From Paratinospora sagittata (Eukaryota; Streptophyta; Magnoliopsida; Ranunculales; Menispermaceae), in the NCBI GenBank assembly GCA_035771175.1, contig CM069598.1, forward strand, positions 7,657,413 through 7,721,412: DNA of 64,000 nt, written 5' to 3'. A model generated the notes under the pieces. That model worked only from the letters and a program-made list of their open reading frames with translations, ran no database searches and had not been told where the DNA came from. Numbering within the stretch: position 1 is the stretch's first letter; the number at the start of each line of letters is the position of its first letter. The position numbers were made by a program, and so were the translations under genes. Below, piece by piece: positions 37,265 to 48,696 of this stretch.

Positions 37265-40200
37265 ATGGAGTCACCACTACCACTTCCACCCTTCAGAAAA
37301 CTTGCTTCATTTTTCCTTCTTGCTTCCATCTTCTTCTTGAATTCTCACACCACTTCCAATGTCCTTGCTGGAAACGAAACCGATCAACTCGCATTGCTCG
37401 CCTTCAAAGCAGGTATAAAACAAGACCCTTTAGGAGCTCTTCAATCCTGGAATAATTCTCTTCATTTTTGTTCCTGGAGAGGTGTTACATGTAATCCTCA
37501 GAAACAAAGAGTAACAAGTTTGAACCTACAATCCCAGAAGCTTACAGGGTCCATCTCTCCCCATATAGGAAACCTCACTTTTCTTACTGAGCTTAACCTT
37601 CAAAACAATAGCCTCAATGGTGAAATTCCTGAACAAATCAGCCGTTTATTTCGCCTGCAACAATTGATTCTAGGAAACAATTCTTTGGGAGGGCAGATTC
37701 CAATCAATATATCTTATTGCACCAATCTCTTGAACCTAAGTCTTCCTTACAACCAACTTGTAGGGAAGATTCCCAACGAACTAGGCCGGTTATCTAAGCT
37801 CATAACCTTCTCAGTTGGAAGGAATAATCTATCAGGAAGCATCCCAGCCTCTTTAGGAAACTTTTCAAATCTCGATTATCTGTTTCTGTCATTCAACAAT
37901 TTTGAGGGACGCATTCCTGATGAGTTGGGCAAATTGAAACACTTGACATTTCTTGGATTAGGTACGAATAACCTGTCGGGTATGTTCCCTTCTTCGCTTT
38001 ACAATCTTTCGGGACTTACCATATTTTCCATTGCCAACAACCAGCTTCAAGGGACACTTCCACCTTATATAGGCATCACTCTTCCAAATCTTGTTCGGTT
38101 TTCAATTGGGTTGAATCGATTTAGCGGGCAGATTCCAGTTTCGTTGTCTAATGCTTCACGAATTGTGATACTTGATGTCAGTAGGAATAGCTTTACCGGG
38201 TCAGTCCCTGACAATTTCGGAAGCTTACAGGAGCTTTTTAGGTTCAGCCTGGCTTCAAATAATCTTGGAAGTGGCAAAGCTGATGACTTGAACTTCCTCG
38301 CTTCACTCACCAACTGCAGCAAGTTGGGAATTTTGCGAATATTTGATAACCGTTTCAGAGGTTTTCTTCCGAACTCCATAGCCAATCTGTCGACTAAACT
38401 TGCCAACTTAGAAATAGGAAGAAACCAAATATCTGGTAGCATCCCAATTGGCATACAAAACCTTGTGAATTTAACCGAATTGACTATGGAGCAAAACTAC
38501 TTAGAAGGTAGCATTCCCTTTAGTATTGGGAAGCTTCAAAACCTCAAAGTACTTAAATTAGATGGAAATAGATTATCAGGAAAAATGCCATCTTCTCTAG
38601 GAAATCTCACGCAGTTGCTTGAATTATCTTTAGCTAATAATAAATTAATTGGGAGCATTCCTTCGAGTTTGCGCATTTGTGAACAACTGAACCTCTTGAA
38701 TCTTTCTCGAAATAACATGAATGGAAGTTTACCAGAACAAGTGATTGGCCTCTCATCCATTTCAATCTCCCTCGACTTATCTCACAATTCATTTACCGGT
38801 TCTCTTCCAATCACAGTAGGAAACTTGAAAAATCTTGGAGTGTTGGACATCTCTGAAAATAAGTTATCTGGTGCAATTCCCATTTCTCTTGGTGACTGCT
38901 TGAGATTAGAAAAGCTTCATATGGAGGGTAACTTCTTCCAAGGAAGTATACCTCAAACTTTGAGTTCTTTGAAAGGTATTCAAGATTTTGATCTTTCAAG
39001 GAACAACTTGTCAGGCGAAATTCCGGAATTTCTAGAGAAACTCCCTTTGCTGAATTTGAATCTCTCTTTCAACAGACTTGAGGGAGAAGTTCCAAGAGAA
39101 GGTGTCTTCAAAAATGTCAGTGCGGTTTCAATTATTGGAAATAGTAATCTTTGTGGTGGCATCCTTGAACTGCAATTGCCAGCTTGCTCAACAAAGAAGT
39201 CCAGAAACAAGAGCCAATCTGCTTCCTTCAAAATTATAATCTCAATAACCAGTGCAGTTTTTTCTTTCATTTTGATATCATCCATTCTTATCTTTTGCCG
39301 GAGAAGAAATTCACGAAGGAAACTTCCATCTGCATCATTCTTAGATGATCGGCACTTGAGGCTTTCGTACAAGGATCTTCTTAAAGCAACAGGAGGATTC
39401 GCTTCAGCCAATTTGATTGGTGTTGGAAGTTTCAGTTCTGTGTACAAGGGAATTCTATATGAAGACCAAGCGCCTGTTGCAGTGAAAGTGCTCAACCTGC
39501 AAAAGAAGGGGGCCTCAAAGAGTTTTACGGCAGAATGCAGAGCTCTGAGGAAAATTCGCCATCGAAATCTCCTCAAGATCATAACATCCTGCTCAAGCAC
39601 AGACTTCCAAGGTAATAATTTCAAAGCTCTTGTTTTCGAGTTCATGCCCAATGGGAATCTAGAGAACTGGCTCCATCCAAGCGAAGATAATGGTCAGCCA
39701 CCAAAGACAAGTTTAAGCCTTGAACAAAGGTTAAACATAGCCATCGATGTTGCTTCCGCATTGGACTATCTTCATCACCGTTGTCAAACAGCAATCATTC
39801 ACTGTGATTTGAAGCCAAGCAATGTTCTACTTGACAATGAATTAGTTGCCCATGTGGGTGACTTTGGATTGGCAAAACTCCTTTCCAAGGATTCTGACAG
39901 CTTCTGTAGAGACCAAAGTGTAAGCTCAATTGCAATAAAGGGGTCCATTGGTTATGTTGCTCCAGGTAACAAGCTTACTTATTTATATCTTCTTTTCTAC
40001 TATTATGGGCATAGCATCTAATGTATGAGCATCATAAATTGCAGAGTACGGAGTTGGAGGCGATGCATCAAAACAAGGGGACGTGTACAGTTACGGGATC
40101 CTTCTTTTGGAGATGTTCACTGGAAAGAGACCAACTAATGACTTGTTTAAAGATGGCCTAAGCCTTCACAGCTTCTGTAAAATGGCCTTGCCCGATCATG

Positions 40201-40430
40201 TGGTGAAGATTGTGGATTCACAAATGCCATTAGAAACACATGGTGAAGCTCTCAATTCCATGGTGAATGGGAGCATCAAAGGAAGTAAAACACACGACTG
40301 TTTGGTTTCCATGATCAAAGTAGGAGTTACTTGCTCAGCAGCATCACCTGGTGATCGAATGGACATGGAGAAAGTGGTAGTAAAACTACAAGCAATTAAG
40401 AATGCACTTCTCAACATAGCACAAGCTTGA
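37265..40430 (+). CDS. LRR receptor-like serine/threonine kinase, subfamily XII type (At3g47570/EFR-like), non-RD
   Basis: Exons 37265-39965 and 40045-40430 with a 79-bp intron; 1028 aa. Signal peptide about 1-30 (FFLLASIFFL). LRR N-cap (LLAFKAGIKQDP; CSWRGVTC). About 20 LRRs with LxxLxLxxNxLxGxIP spacing to about residue 625. One membrane segment about 656-680 followed by CRRRNSRRK. The kinase has the glycine loop GVGSFSSVYKG (about 719), lysine in VAVKVL (about 741), IIHCDLKPSN (about 845), DFGLAK (about 866) and VAPEYG across the intron. Cysteine instead of arginine before the catalytic aspartate makes it a non-RD kinase, as in the immune receptors EFR, FLS2 and Xa21. The single intron late in the kinase domain is typical of subfamily XII. 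Role inferred: cell-surface pattern recognition; the ligand is unknown. The frame is intact. Confidence 0.93.
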
Positions 40431-40823
40431 ATTTATTTTTATTTTAATTTTTGTCAAATGCACTTCACAAGCTATTAGGATCAAATGGACATCAATGATG
40501 CCATCATAGAATTAATGTGATTGAAGATTCATCAACAGTAAGATTTTTATGTCTGGAAGTCAATTAAATCATACACATGCCCTAATTTAAAGTTTTTCAT
40601 TAAATAATTCATTCACCGTGTTTGAATAAGGAAAAAAAAAACCCTAAAAAGTAAGGAAGAAAAAGAAAGAGAACATCACTAAACATAAACCCTAACCTTT
40701 CCATTACTTATTAAGACATCAAAAAAAAAAAAACCCATGAGTTCTGCACAAAATCTATAACCTAATCAAAAGAAAAAAAAAAAAAAAAAGGTAATTCCTT
40801 TAGACAAGTTTGAAGAAATTCAT
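40431..40823. other. Short convergent spacer
   Basis: Only 393 bp separate the stop codons of the receptor kinase and the minus-strand small gene. It holds both 3' ends and several A runs; nothing else seen. Confidence 0.5.
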
Positions 40824-41261
40824 TCAATGAGAAACAATAACATCGACCGCCGTCGCCGGCCCAAACAAATCCACAACAGAATCCGGCGAAGAGGAATCGG
40901 AAACCGGACTCGACGGACTCGAATTAAGAAACAAAAACGACTTAGCAGCAACGAGCTTCTTCCTCTGCGGACAGCGAGGACCGTACGATCTCGCCGCGAA
41001 ACAAGGGAATCCATCATCGACCATTGATATCTGATTATGAGCAACGTTAGTCGCGTTCGACGACAACGACGACGCCATTACCGGAGACGGAGATCTGTAG
41101 AGGAAGATCTGAGTCTGCGAACTCGGCCTCTGCGATCGGGCGCTGATCCGCGAGTCTCTGAGTTGAGCGAGCGCGCCCGGTTTCAAGAACCGATGGAACG
41201 ACGACGACGACGGTTCGTCCCTCTTGCCGGATCTGCAGACGCAACGAAGCCTCCGGTTCAT
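40824..41261 (-). CDS. Uncharacterised plant protein, 145 aa
   Basis: Open frame of 145 codons in locally G/C-rich DNA, unlike its A/T-rich surroundings, which supports coding. The protein starts MNRRLRCVCRSGKR and has the block HRFLKPGALAQLRDSRIS at about 24-41, which I associate with a family of small plant proteins of unknown function. Serine-rich low-complexity stretches follow. It has no signal peptide, membrane segment or known catalytic motif. The chosen ATG is the first in frame and gives the basic start seen in relatives. Antisense ORFs of 60-77 codons in the same place follow from the base composition and are not credible. A G-box lies about 300 bp upstream. The function is not known to me. 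Confidence 0.7.
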   Translation of the reverse strand: MNRRLRCVCRSGKRDEPSSSSFHRFLKPGALAQLRDSRISARSQRPSSQTQIFLYRSPSPVMASSLSSNATNVAHNQISMVDDGFPCFAARSYGPRCPQRKKLVAAKSFLFLNSSPSSPVSDSSSPDSVVDLFGPATAVDVIVSH

Positions 41262-41554
41262 GAGGGATGAGATCGGGCGAGTCGACTCACACGGAGATGA
41301 AGCAACTAGTCGGAGTCGACTCGAGATTTTTCAGAGAGAGCGGAAGAGAAGAGAGGAGATGAGGTTTTTAAGGAGAAGGAGATGGAGATTGGGCGGGAAA
41401 GAAATGGAGGGAAGAGGAAAAGAAAAACAAAAAACAAAAAACAAAAATAATAATTAAAAAAAATTGTTTTGATTTTCTGGCGGGATTGAGAGATGTGATT
41501 AGTAGGGGTACTATAGGTACAAGTACTTTTTGAGCACTTTGGAGGATCAACTGC

Positions 41555-41560
41555 CACGTG
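41555..41560. promoter_or_regulatory. G-box upstream of the small gene
   Basis: CTGCCACGTGGATG, a strong G-box (CCACGTGG) 294 bp before the start codon at 41261. Activity is inferred. Confidence 0.4.
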
Positions 41561-43480
41561 GATGTTCTGGGTCAACTTGATTTTAGCCTCTGATAATGTG
41601 GTGATTTTATTTTTATTTTTATTTTTTTTTTGCAGGGAGTGAAAACCTGAAAGGTAGTGACGGAGATTGATCGGTTGGATTTAGAAAGTTGGGATTTTTA
41701 ATGAGTTTAGGTTTATTTAGTGAATAACAAAAAATATATATTAAAATCTTTACAAAACTAGATATATATACTTATTTGCCTTTTTAGATTTTTTATTATA
41801 TATATTTTTATTTTTATTTATTTTAATTTTTTGAGATAAGTGGTTATTATAATTTTTTAATTTTCTACTCATCTTTTCAGAGTATGGTCACAAACACTTT
41901 TAGAATCGTTGACAAACATATCGGTGGATAACATAAGTCTTAATATAAATTCTCTACCTATAATTTAAAGAAAATGTTATTTTAACTAATAAGAAAAATT
42001 ACAACTAGATGTGTAGTTAAGTTATGATGATGTACATGCAAACAAATAATTAAATAAGTGAAGGTGGTCATATAATCCTTATAAATTAAAGTTGTTTGAC
42101 TTGCAAGAATAATTAATAAATCACTTGAGCCATTGCCCATTGGAGTTATTGATTTGAAGTGCCCTTCTTGAAGTCTTGAGATGCCAATAAATTTACAATA
42201 AAAGCAATACGTAGGCGGGCTTTGGTTTGAATTATGGTTGAACAAGTAGTAGTGCGGCAACAGCGGGAAAGACAAAAAGAGGAAGAAGAAGAAGAAGAAT
42301 CTTGCAAAAAATGGTGGGGAGGGGACCCGGAGATCTGCTTCTAAGGAACTTGAATTGAGTATTGTCCCCTCTTGCTCCCGGAGACAATAACTATAATATT
42401 TCTTGCACTTTTTATAATATTTCTCTGGTTTACTTGAATTATAGTAAAGTTGTGAGAATCAAAATTCAATTCAATCCTCCAGTTAAAAACATTTTAAAAC
42501 AATATGCTTTAAAGTTGTACCCATGTGTTTGTCATTTGGACCCTAAAAATATGACAAGTATTCGTCATTGAGTTGATAAAGTATCTAATAATATTTTTGT
42601 ATCAACCATACTTAGCTTAAGTAGTATTATATTTCCTTATTCTTCGTCTTATGAAGCAGAGGCACCAGTCTCCTCACTCACATTTATGGACTATGGTAGT
42701 GGTATATACCGTGGTCCATGGTCACACACGCCACTTGCTGCTACCACAGCCTATTATTAAGGGTCTAATTGCCTCTCTGACCCTTCATTTTGTAAAAAGA
42801 TAATCATAAATTTTTGTTCCATACACAGGCGTGCGCGAAGAAAGACATTCAAAAGAATAGAAGAAGCTTGATTTTTCTATATATATATCAACAAATCATT
42901 ACTAGTTTCGTGATCACGCGCCTTATCCCCTGCAATTTGCTTTTTATCATCTTATATGTTCAAAGTAAAATTGCAAATTTGGCTCTAATTATCTTAGCTA
43001 TTGTTAAGACCACCTCTGTCGTTGAAATGGCCGCATGATTATCCACAAACAAAATTCATTAAGCAAGAGATGAACCTGTAGATATAAGTTCAAAAAAGAA
43101 ACACAACATAAATTTGAATGGACATGAAAATCTGAGTATCCAAATTAGATAGAAATCAGCATGGAAATGTAAATTTGCATTTCCAACACTCAGCAACAGT
43201 AGAACACCAGGACCAGGCCAAAAGCTCATTTACTGAGTATGTTCAGAAGAAATACTATACAGGACTCAATTTGTGGGCAAGTCTTTTCAAACACAAGCAC
43301 TTCGAGAAACATATGAAGCTATGCAACTTTAATTACCCAAGGTTGTTATCCAGCAGCATCATTAGAATAAATAGAAAGAAGTAAGAAGGGTACCAAACAG
43401 CTTAGCGTAGTTTGGAAGAAAACGAAGCATCCATTCGAAAATTAAGGACTTGTTTTTTAGAATGTCATATACTTTTCTCA

Positions 43481-43675
43481 AAACCTTTTTTCAACTACAT
43501 GGAGTTGGCTACATTAGTCTGCTTCTTTTGCTTCACTCTATCAAGGGCTAAGTCAATACTAATAAAACTAGTTAATTCTTTCTTAATTACCTCTATCCAC
43601 GTTATTTTAGGTCTTTCTCCGCCTCTGGCACTTCTGTTAATCGTTAATAGAAGTCAATCACTCTTCCCACCTGTA
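43481..43675. repeat. Dispersed repeat copy
   Basis: AAACCTTTTTTCAACTACATGGAGTTGGCTACATTAGTCTGC..., then CTATCAAGGGCTAAGTC, TTTCTTAATTACC and CTCCGCCTCTG in the same order as in the copy at 59250-59440. Confidence 0.6.
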
Positions 43676-44539
43676 AGTTTGTAACGCATCTAAAGTGGGA
43701 ACCACTACCAATAATTAAACTTTTGACGTAAACCTTCTGTTTATTTAGACATGGATAAAGCTTTTAACAAGGGCAAAAAATCAGTTTTGAGGATCCACCC
43801 TCTATGCTGGTAGTGATCCAACCTCAGTGCGTAAACGATCTTGTTTTAAATTAATTACAAGCATAATATTCACTTCTTTATTAGCAGTGTTCTACATAAG
43901 TGCAGAAGTAACTTCAAATTCTAGTATAGCAAATAATTTGTCAACCAAACAAATTAAACTCTTTGCACATTTGAGGCTTGCTTCATAAGTAGAATCAACC
44001 AAAACAGTCGATTCAGTATCATTTCACAAAATGGACCATTAAATGTATCACACACTCAAAATCATATAAAAGGTTTCACATGGACAAACTGGTGTCCTCC
44101 ATTTCTCAGAGCCAGGGTTAAATACAGGAAGCAAAAAATCAACACATAAGCAACATTAAATCCCTGTAAATTTTATTCATAATCGATAAGTGCACAATGT
44201 TTGCAAGATATACATACCTGATTTTCAAACAGAAAGACCGAAAGATTAAATGGCACGAATTTAAAGAGATTCAGTTGTTATACATATTTATATAGCAGAG
44301 GCAAAAAAGAAAAAGGAAAGAAAAAGGGGATGGAACATGTTTCTCATGTTCCAAGTCCACATTACCATTCTCATTACACAGGATGCTCAATTGTGGCCAG
44401 AAGGCACAATGCTTAAGCTGTATAATCCTATGTAGCTGTTCTTAAACATGAATAATGGCTTACCCACGAAACAATCTCTAAAGACCCAATAGAGATAACA
44501 AAGAGAAGAGTAAGAAAAATACCAATTCCAAATTAAAAA

Positions 44540-45673
44540 TCATACAAGAGCCTCAGCACCAGCAACAATCTCCAAGATCTCCCCGGTAATTTTCGCTTGT
44601 CGCTCCCTATTGAACTTCATAGAAAGTGATTTTTTCAGCTCATTTGCATTATCCGTCGCATTGCTCATGGCACTCATCCTCGCCGCAAGCTCACTCGCAA
44701 GTGATTCCTGCAATGCCCTCAAAATCTGGCTGTTCAAATACAAAGGAAGCAGTGCATCAAGAATCTGAACTGGGTCTTGCTCGAATTGCAATATCGGCGA
44801 GAAATCCACGGTTTTTGCAGTTATCGTATCCCTCTCAACCGTCAATTTCCCTTCTTTCGTCGTCAATCTAAAGAACTCATCCTCAGCAGCATCAACACAA
44901 ACACCATTAATATCACAAATCTCTCCCTTAGGTGACAATGGCAGCAATGTATGAATCACAGGATCAGATTTCACCAAAGAAACAAACTTAGTATACAAAA
45001 GCTCAACCTTATCGACTTCTTCACTAACAAAAAGCGAGAAAACGTCGTCAGCAATTGCCTGAGCTTCTTTTGTAGTAGGAAGACTACCACCTTCAAGAAA
45101 CCTATCTACTGGAATATAAGGCCTACGTTTGAAATAAGTATTACCCTTTTTCCCAACACTAATGACAGTGTAATCTAGGCCTAATTCCTTCAATTGGGCG
45201 ATCCGCGCTTCGGATTTTTTGATAATTGCATTGTTGAAACCGCCGCAGAGACCTCGATCGCCGGTGACAACCACAAGGGCTACTTTCTTCACCGGCCGGA
45301 CTTTCGTGAGCGGAACGTCGACGTCCTCGTTCAGGAGCTGCTCGTTGATGCTGTAGAGGACTTCGACGAGGGTCTCGGAGAAGGGGCGGCCATTGACGAC
45401 GGCTTCTTGGGCTCGCCGGACTTTAGCAGCAGCGACGAGTTTCATTGCTTCGGTGATTTTCTGGGTGTTCGTGACGGATGCGATTCGCTGGCGAAGCTCG
45501 CGGAGTGCGCATTGGATTGAAGGGCGTGAGGAGGGCAGATTGGAGATGGTGGAATTGAAGGAAGAAGGAACGCGAAAAGGGTTGAGAAGAGAGGAGAAAG
45601 AGAGGGAAGAAGAAGGGTGGTCGGAGAGAGAAGGTTTGGAGGAGACCCACATGGTTAGATTGGAGCAAGACAT
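44540..45673 (-). CDS. ATPC1: ATP synthase gamma chain, chloroplastic
   Basis: Central rotor shaft of the thylakoid F1-ATPase (CF1), coupling proton flow to ATP synthesis. One uninterrupted exon, 377 aa, the usual family length. A transit peptide of about 54 residues (Ser-rich, starts MSCSNLTMWVSSKP) precedes the mature protein, which probably starts at ALRELRQRI. Family blocks: TNTQKITEAMKLVAAAKVRR, VTGDRGLCGGFNN, VELLYTKFVSLVKSDP and, at the C-terminus, RQAKITGEILEIVAGAEA. The chloroplast-only redox loop holds C253 and C259 (EICDINGVC), the thioredoxin-controlled pair that turns the enzyme off in the dark. Presence of this loop separates ATPC1 from mitochondrial gamma and bacterial forms. 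A short upstream ORF and an I-box lie in front. Confidence 0.97.
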   Translation of the reverse strand: MSCSNLTMWVSSKPSLSDHPSSSLSFSSLLNPFRVPSSFNSTISNLPSSRPSIQCALRELRQRIASVTNTQKITEAMKLVAAAKVRRAQEAVVNGRPFSETLVEVLYSINEQLLNEDVDVPLTKVRPVKKVALVVVTGDRGLCGGFNNAIIKKSEARIAQLKELGLDYTVISVGKKGNTYFKRRPYIPVDRFLEGGSLPTTKEAQAIADDVFSLFVSEEVDKVELLYTKFVSLVKSDPVIHTLLPLSPKGEICDINGVCVDAAEDEFFRLTTKEGKLTVERDTITAKTVDFSPILQFEQDPVQILDALLPLYLNSQILRALQESLASELAARMSAMSNATDNANELKKSLSMKFNRERQAKITGEILEIVAGAEALV

Positions 45674-45754
45674 GGTTTTGATGAGTTTTTTGTGAATCTA
45701 CAGAGAGATCTGAAGAGATGAAGAGGGAGAGAAACAAGGAGGAGTGAGATGTTT

Positions 45755-45793
45755 TTAGTTGATTGAGTTGGGGATTTGTGTTCTGTTCATCAT
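45755..45793 (-). other. Possible short upstream ORF in the ATPC1 leader
   Basis: ATGATG start, 12 codons (MMNRTQIPNSIN) and TAA, ending 81 nt before the ATPC1 start codon. Whether it is transcribed depends on the transcription start site, which the sequence does not fix. If so, ribosomes could terminate and reinitiate. Confidence 0.35.
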
Positions 45794-45867
45794 TTTTTTT
45801 TCTGGTTGAGAGGGGTGGAGGGAAACGAGAGGTAGTGAGGGGGAGGGAGATTTGGATTGGGTTTGGA

Positions 45868-45874
45868 GATAAGG
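45868..45874. promoter_or_regulatory. I-box-like GATAAGG in the ATPC1 promoter
   Basis: GATAAGG about 195 bp before the ATPC1 start, matching the GATAAGR core common in light-regulated nuclear genes for chloroplast proteins. Single occurrence; function inferred. Confidence 0.35.
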
Positions 45875-46843
45875 TGGAGGAATTGACCGTTGGAGATTTT
45901 GGGCAAGAGAGCTCTCTAGTGAGGGTTTGATTTGAGGGTTTTCTTTGGTTCATTTTATCGTGTTTGTGGGATGTGTGGATGTAGTTGGAGAAATGGACTC
46001 TTTGAGTTAATTTTTTATGTTAATTTACTGTTTATTATCTTTAATATTGTTCTCTGCAGAAATTTTATCTAAGCTAATACCTAATGATATAAGTCGAAAA
46101 TTAATTAAATGATCAAACGAGAGTTCTGGTATTTTACCGGTAGATATTTTAGTAAATGAATATAAATATGATGGAGGTCCAAATCACATGCTTCAATGAC
46201 GTACCCTATTTAGTCACTTCTATTAGAAGATTCAGTTCAAACGTCTCTGTCATGCTTAAATTTAAAATAATTAGTCTTTAAAAAAAATGATGCATATGAG
46301 GTGTTAGAAAACTAATAATAAAAAATAAAAATAAAAAGTTATTTACTAAAAGGGCAATGGATATAGCAAAGGAAAAAGTGAGAACCACCAATTAGTCTAA
46401 TGAGGTGATAAGAAGAGTTCAAACTTCTAGGTAGACTTTTATCTTTAGTAAATGGTGGGGTGGCGTGGCTTTTGCTCTAGAAGCCTAGTGTGTGGTGGCC
46501 ACATACAAGGACACTCCTACCTTATTAAAATGAGATGCTACAGTGTTTCATGTTTGTTTAGTGTTATTGAGTACCGATAATTAATCTCTATCCTGTGCAT
46601 AATTTTGCTTAGGAAACACCGCCTTATGTTGCTGAAAAACAATTGTTATATGAAAGAGGCCATGTGGTAAATAAAGCTATTTTATGTTCTTATTTTAGAA
46701 TATGGATGATAAAATACTCGAGACTAAATTATTATTGGATAATAAATTTATTTCAAACCACATTCTTAATTTAATTAAGGGTAAGGAGACTAGCAGATTT
46801 TTTTAGCCTTTGCCAACCTGATGTATAAAAATTGGGACTTGGA

Positions 46844-46870
46844 ATATATATATATATATATATATATATA
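46844..46870. repeat. (AT)n microsatellite
   Basis: Uninterrupted AT dinucleotides, about 13 units. Confidence 0.9.
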
Positions 46871-47158
46871 ACCAGGACTAACCCATGCTCCTACCGTTTA
46901 GATGGACAGACCTGAATCCTCGTTCTTATATGAGGCAAATATTACTAATATATCCTCCTTTTATTTTCAAAACCCTATAATATAATATGGAAGAGCAAAG
47001 AATTAATGAATCTGAGGTTTGTTTTTTAAGTTTTTTTAAATGCTAATTTTAATGACGATTGAGTCTTCTTCAAAAAATAAAATAAAAATAACAAAAAATT
47101 ACGAAAAATAAAATTTGTGATTGGAGTGGGTCGGCCATCGTCGAGCGAATCATTATGT

Positions 47159-47218
47159 AAGGTCGGCCAACATTGGGCAAACTATATTTTATACGTTCAG
47201 TCAGAGTTGGCCGACCTT
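47159..47218. repeat. Perfect 13-bp inverted repeat (hairpin)
   Basis: AAGGTCGGCCAAC at 47159-47171 and GTTGGCCGACCTT at 47206-47218, 34 bp apart. A third GGTCGGCCA stands at about 47129. The G/C-rich arms stand out in A/T-rich DNA. Confidence 0.7.
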
Positions 47219-47768
47219 GTACCTAAAGGGTCAGCCTCAAACCTACGATTTTTATTTTTTAGCTTGCGAATTCTATTTTTTGAATTTAAATTATTTCCCA
47301 TAAAATTTAGAATTTTGAAATTTTAAGTGAGGAAGAAAAAATAGATTGCATTGTAACGATGAAACGACAGTAATTTAGGTAAGATATGAGGCATCGAATT
47401 AGAAAAATAACCAATGAAAAATAGAGAATATACCGTGTATAAAAATAATTTCAGAGGAAGAAGAATGGGAAGAGAGAGGTAGAACGATTGCGAATAGAGG
47501 TTAAAATGAAGAAAGGATAAAAAAGTAAATTTATTTGTAGGTGTAAAGAGAAGTTTTAATAATTTGTAGGTGTGCTGACTAAATGGGTGATGTGAGTTTG
47601 ACTGGTATGTGAGAGGAGAAGCACCCCAATTAACTTGCACGGACTTAATTTAATGTTATAAAATTAAGCCAAAATTACAATCTCAAATTAAAAAAAATTG
47701 ATTCCTTAAATAAAAGAAAAATAAGAAAGAATTTTTTTTTACTTCACTTGAGAATTGAATACTTTTTT

Positions 47769-48250
47769 TTAGGCTTGTAAGCAAACCGGCCGACTCGACC
47801 AACTAATGGGTTAGGTTGGGTTGGGCCATGGGTTGATATCTTTATAATCCAACTCGAACCGAACTTAATATTAACTCCTTAAATCCTCATAAGTCACTAA
47901 ATTGCAAAACTAACAAAATCTTCAAAATTTTAAACCCAAATTATAATTCTTTTGCCCTTCTACGCAAAGCCTCTTTTAACTCTTCTTCTTCTTTATTTGT
48001 ATTTCTTTTTTTTTTTTCTTAGATTCTTTTTTATTATTTTTTTTTTTAAGTTGGAGTCATTTTCTTGAAAAAAAAAATCAGTCATCTCAATCAAAATGAC
48101 CAACCCAACCTAATTAAATCCGAACTAGTTTAGTTGGATTTAAAGGATTAGTTTAGTTCGGATTAAGTTTCATTTTTCATAACCCAAAATATTTGGGTTA
48201 AATTGAGTTTTAGCTCAAATCCAACTCAATTCAACCTGTTGCATCCTTAC
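47769..48250. mobile_element. hAT-like MITE with GGTTGGGTTGG-type arms
   Basis: Starts TTAGGCTTGTAAGCAAACC and ends (reverse complement) TAAGGATGCAACAGGTTG, an imperfect inverted repeat. Inside, the left arm (GGGTTAGGTTGGGTTGGGC) and right arm (CCAACCCAACCTAATT) are partly complementary. Such elements are common in dicot genomes. No TSD was identified. Confidence 0.45.
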
Positions 48251-48460
48251 TTAATTTTAGTGGTATTTATTAAATTCCGAAGCAATCTCTAAAACGATTT
48301 GGTTGACATGGTTGTAGTTCTTTAAAATATTAATGAGGGCTTATCGTCCTCTTGTCTCTATTTGCTTTTATACGGAGTCTATGTGCCCTCATTTCTTTGT
48401 GTTTTCATGTTCTTTATAATAATTTCCCTTTATATATAAATAAATGGAAATATATTATCG

Positions 48461-48696
48461 CCAATGCCGTGTTGGCTCGATAGTTTGAAGTTGGGGCACT
48501 TTACCTTTGTGATTTACAAGTAGCTAGTTCGAATACGAATATAAATTGGTATGAAGAAATTTTGGTAATTTCAATTTTGTTATATTCAATAAATCTTTAT
48601 TGACATTGGGTTGGCGTGGAGATTAGTGGTGGTGTAAGGAACTGACACCCCCACAAGGGCCTTGGATTGTTTATTTTCAAAAAAAGAAAAAAAAAA
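48461..48696 (+). mobile_element. tRNA-derived SINE with 15-bp target-site duplication
   Basis: 236 bp. A-box-like TTGGCTCGATAGTTTG at about 48472 and B-box-like TAGTTCGAATACG at about 48525; the tail is an A run broken by one G (48679-48696). The flanks GGAAATATATTATCG (48446-48460) and GGAAATATATTCTCG (48697-48711) are 14 of 15 identical. No protein is encoded. I do not recognise the family by sequence. Confidence 0.75.

Larger units (their letters stand above)
41262..44539. other. Upstream region of the small gene and 3' flank of ATPC1
   Basis: 41262-41600 is the leader and promoter of the minus-strand small gene (purine-rich on the plus strand). 41600-43000 is A/T-rich with no gene. 43481-43675 is a dispersed repeat copy. 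The last few hundred bases include the ATPC1 3' untranslated region. Confidence 0.5.

Noticed and set aside
38980..39651. 223-codon ORF antisense to the receptor kinase
   Set aside because: Composition mirrors the LRR/kinase coding strand and no known domain appears; a frame shadow.
40021..40023. Stop codon ending the receptor kinase early, suggesting a truncated kinase
   Set aside because: A GT at 39966 and an AG at 40044 remove it as a 79-bp intron, and the frame then continues through the APE motif to a normal C-terminus.
45423..45953. 176-codon minus-strand ORF overlapping the ATPC1 start
   Set aside because: Out of frame with ATPC1, low complexity (Ser/Pro/Leu), no family resemblance; it is the leader and transit-peptide DNA read in another frame.
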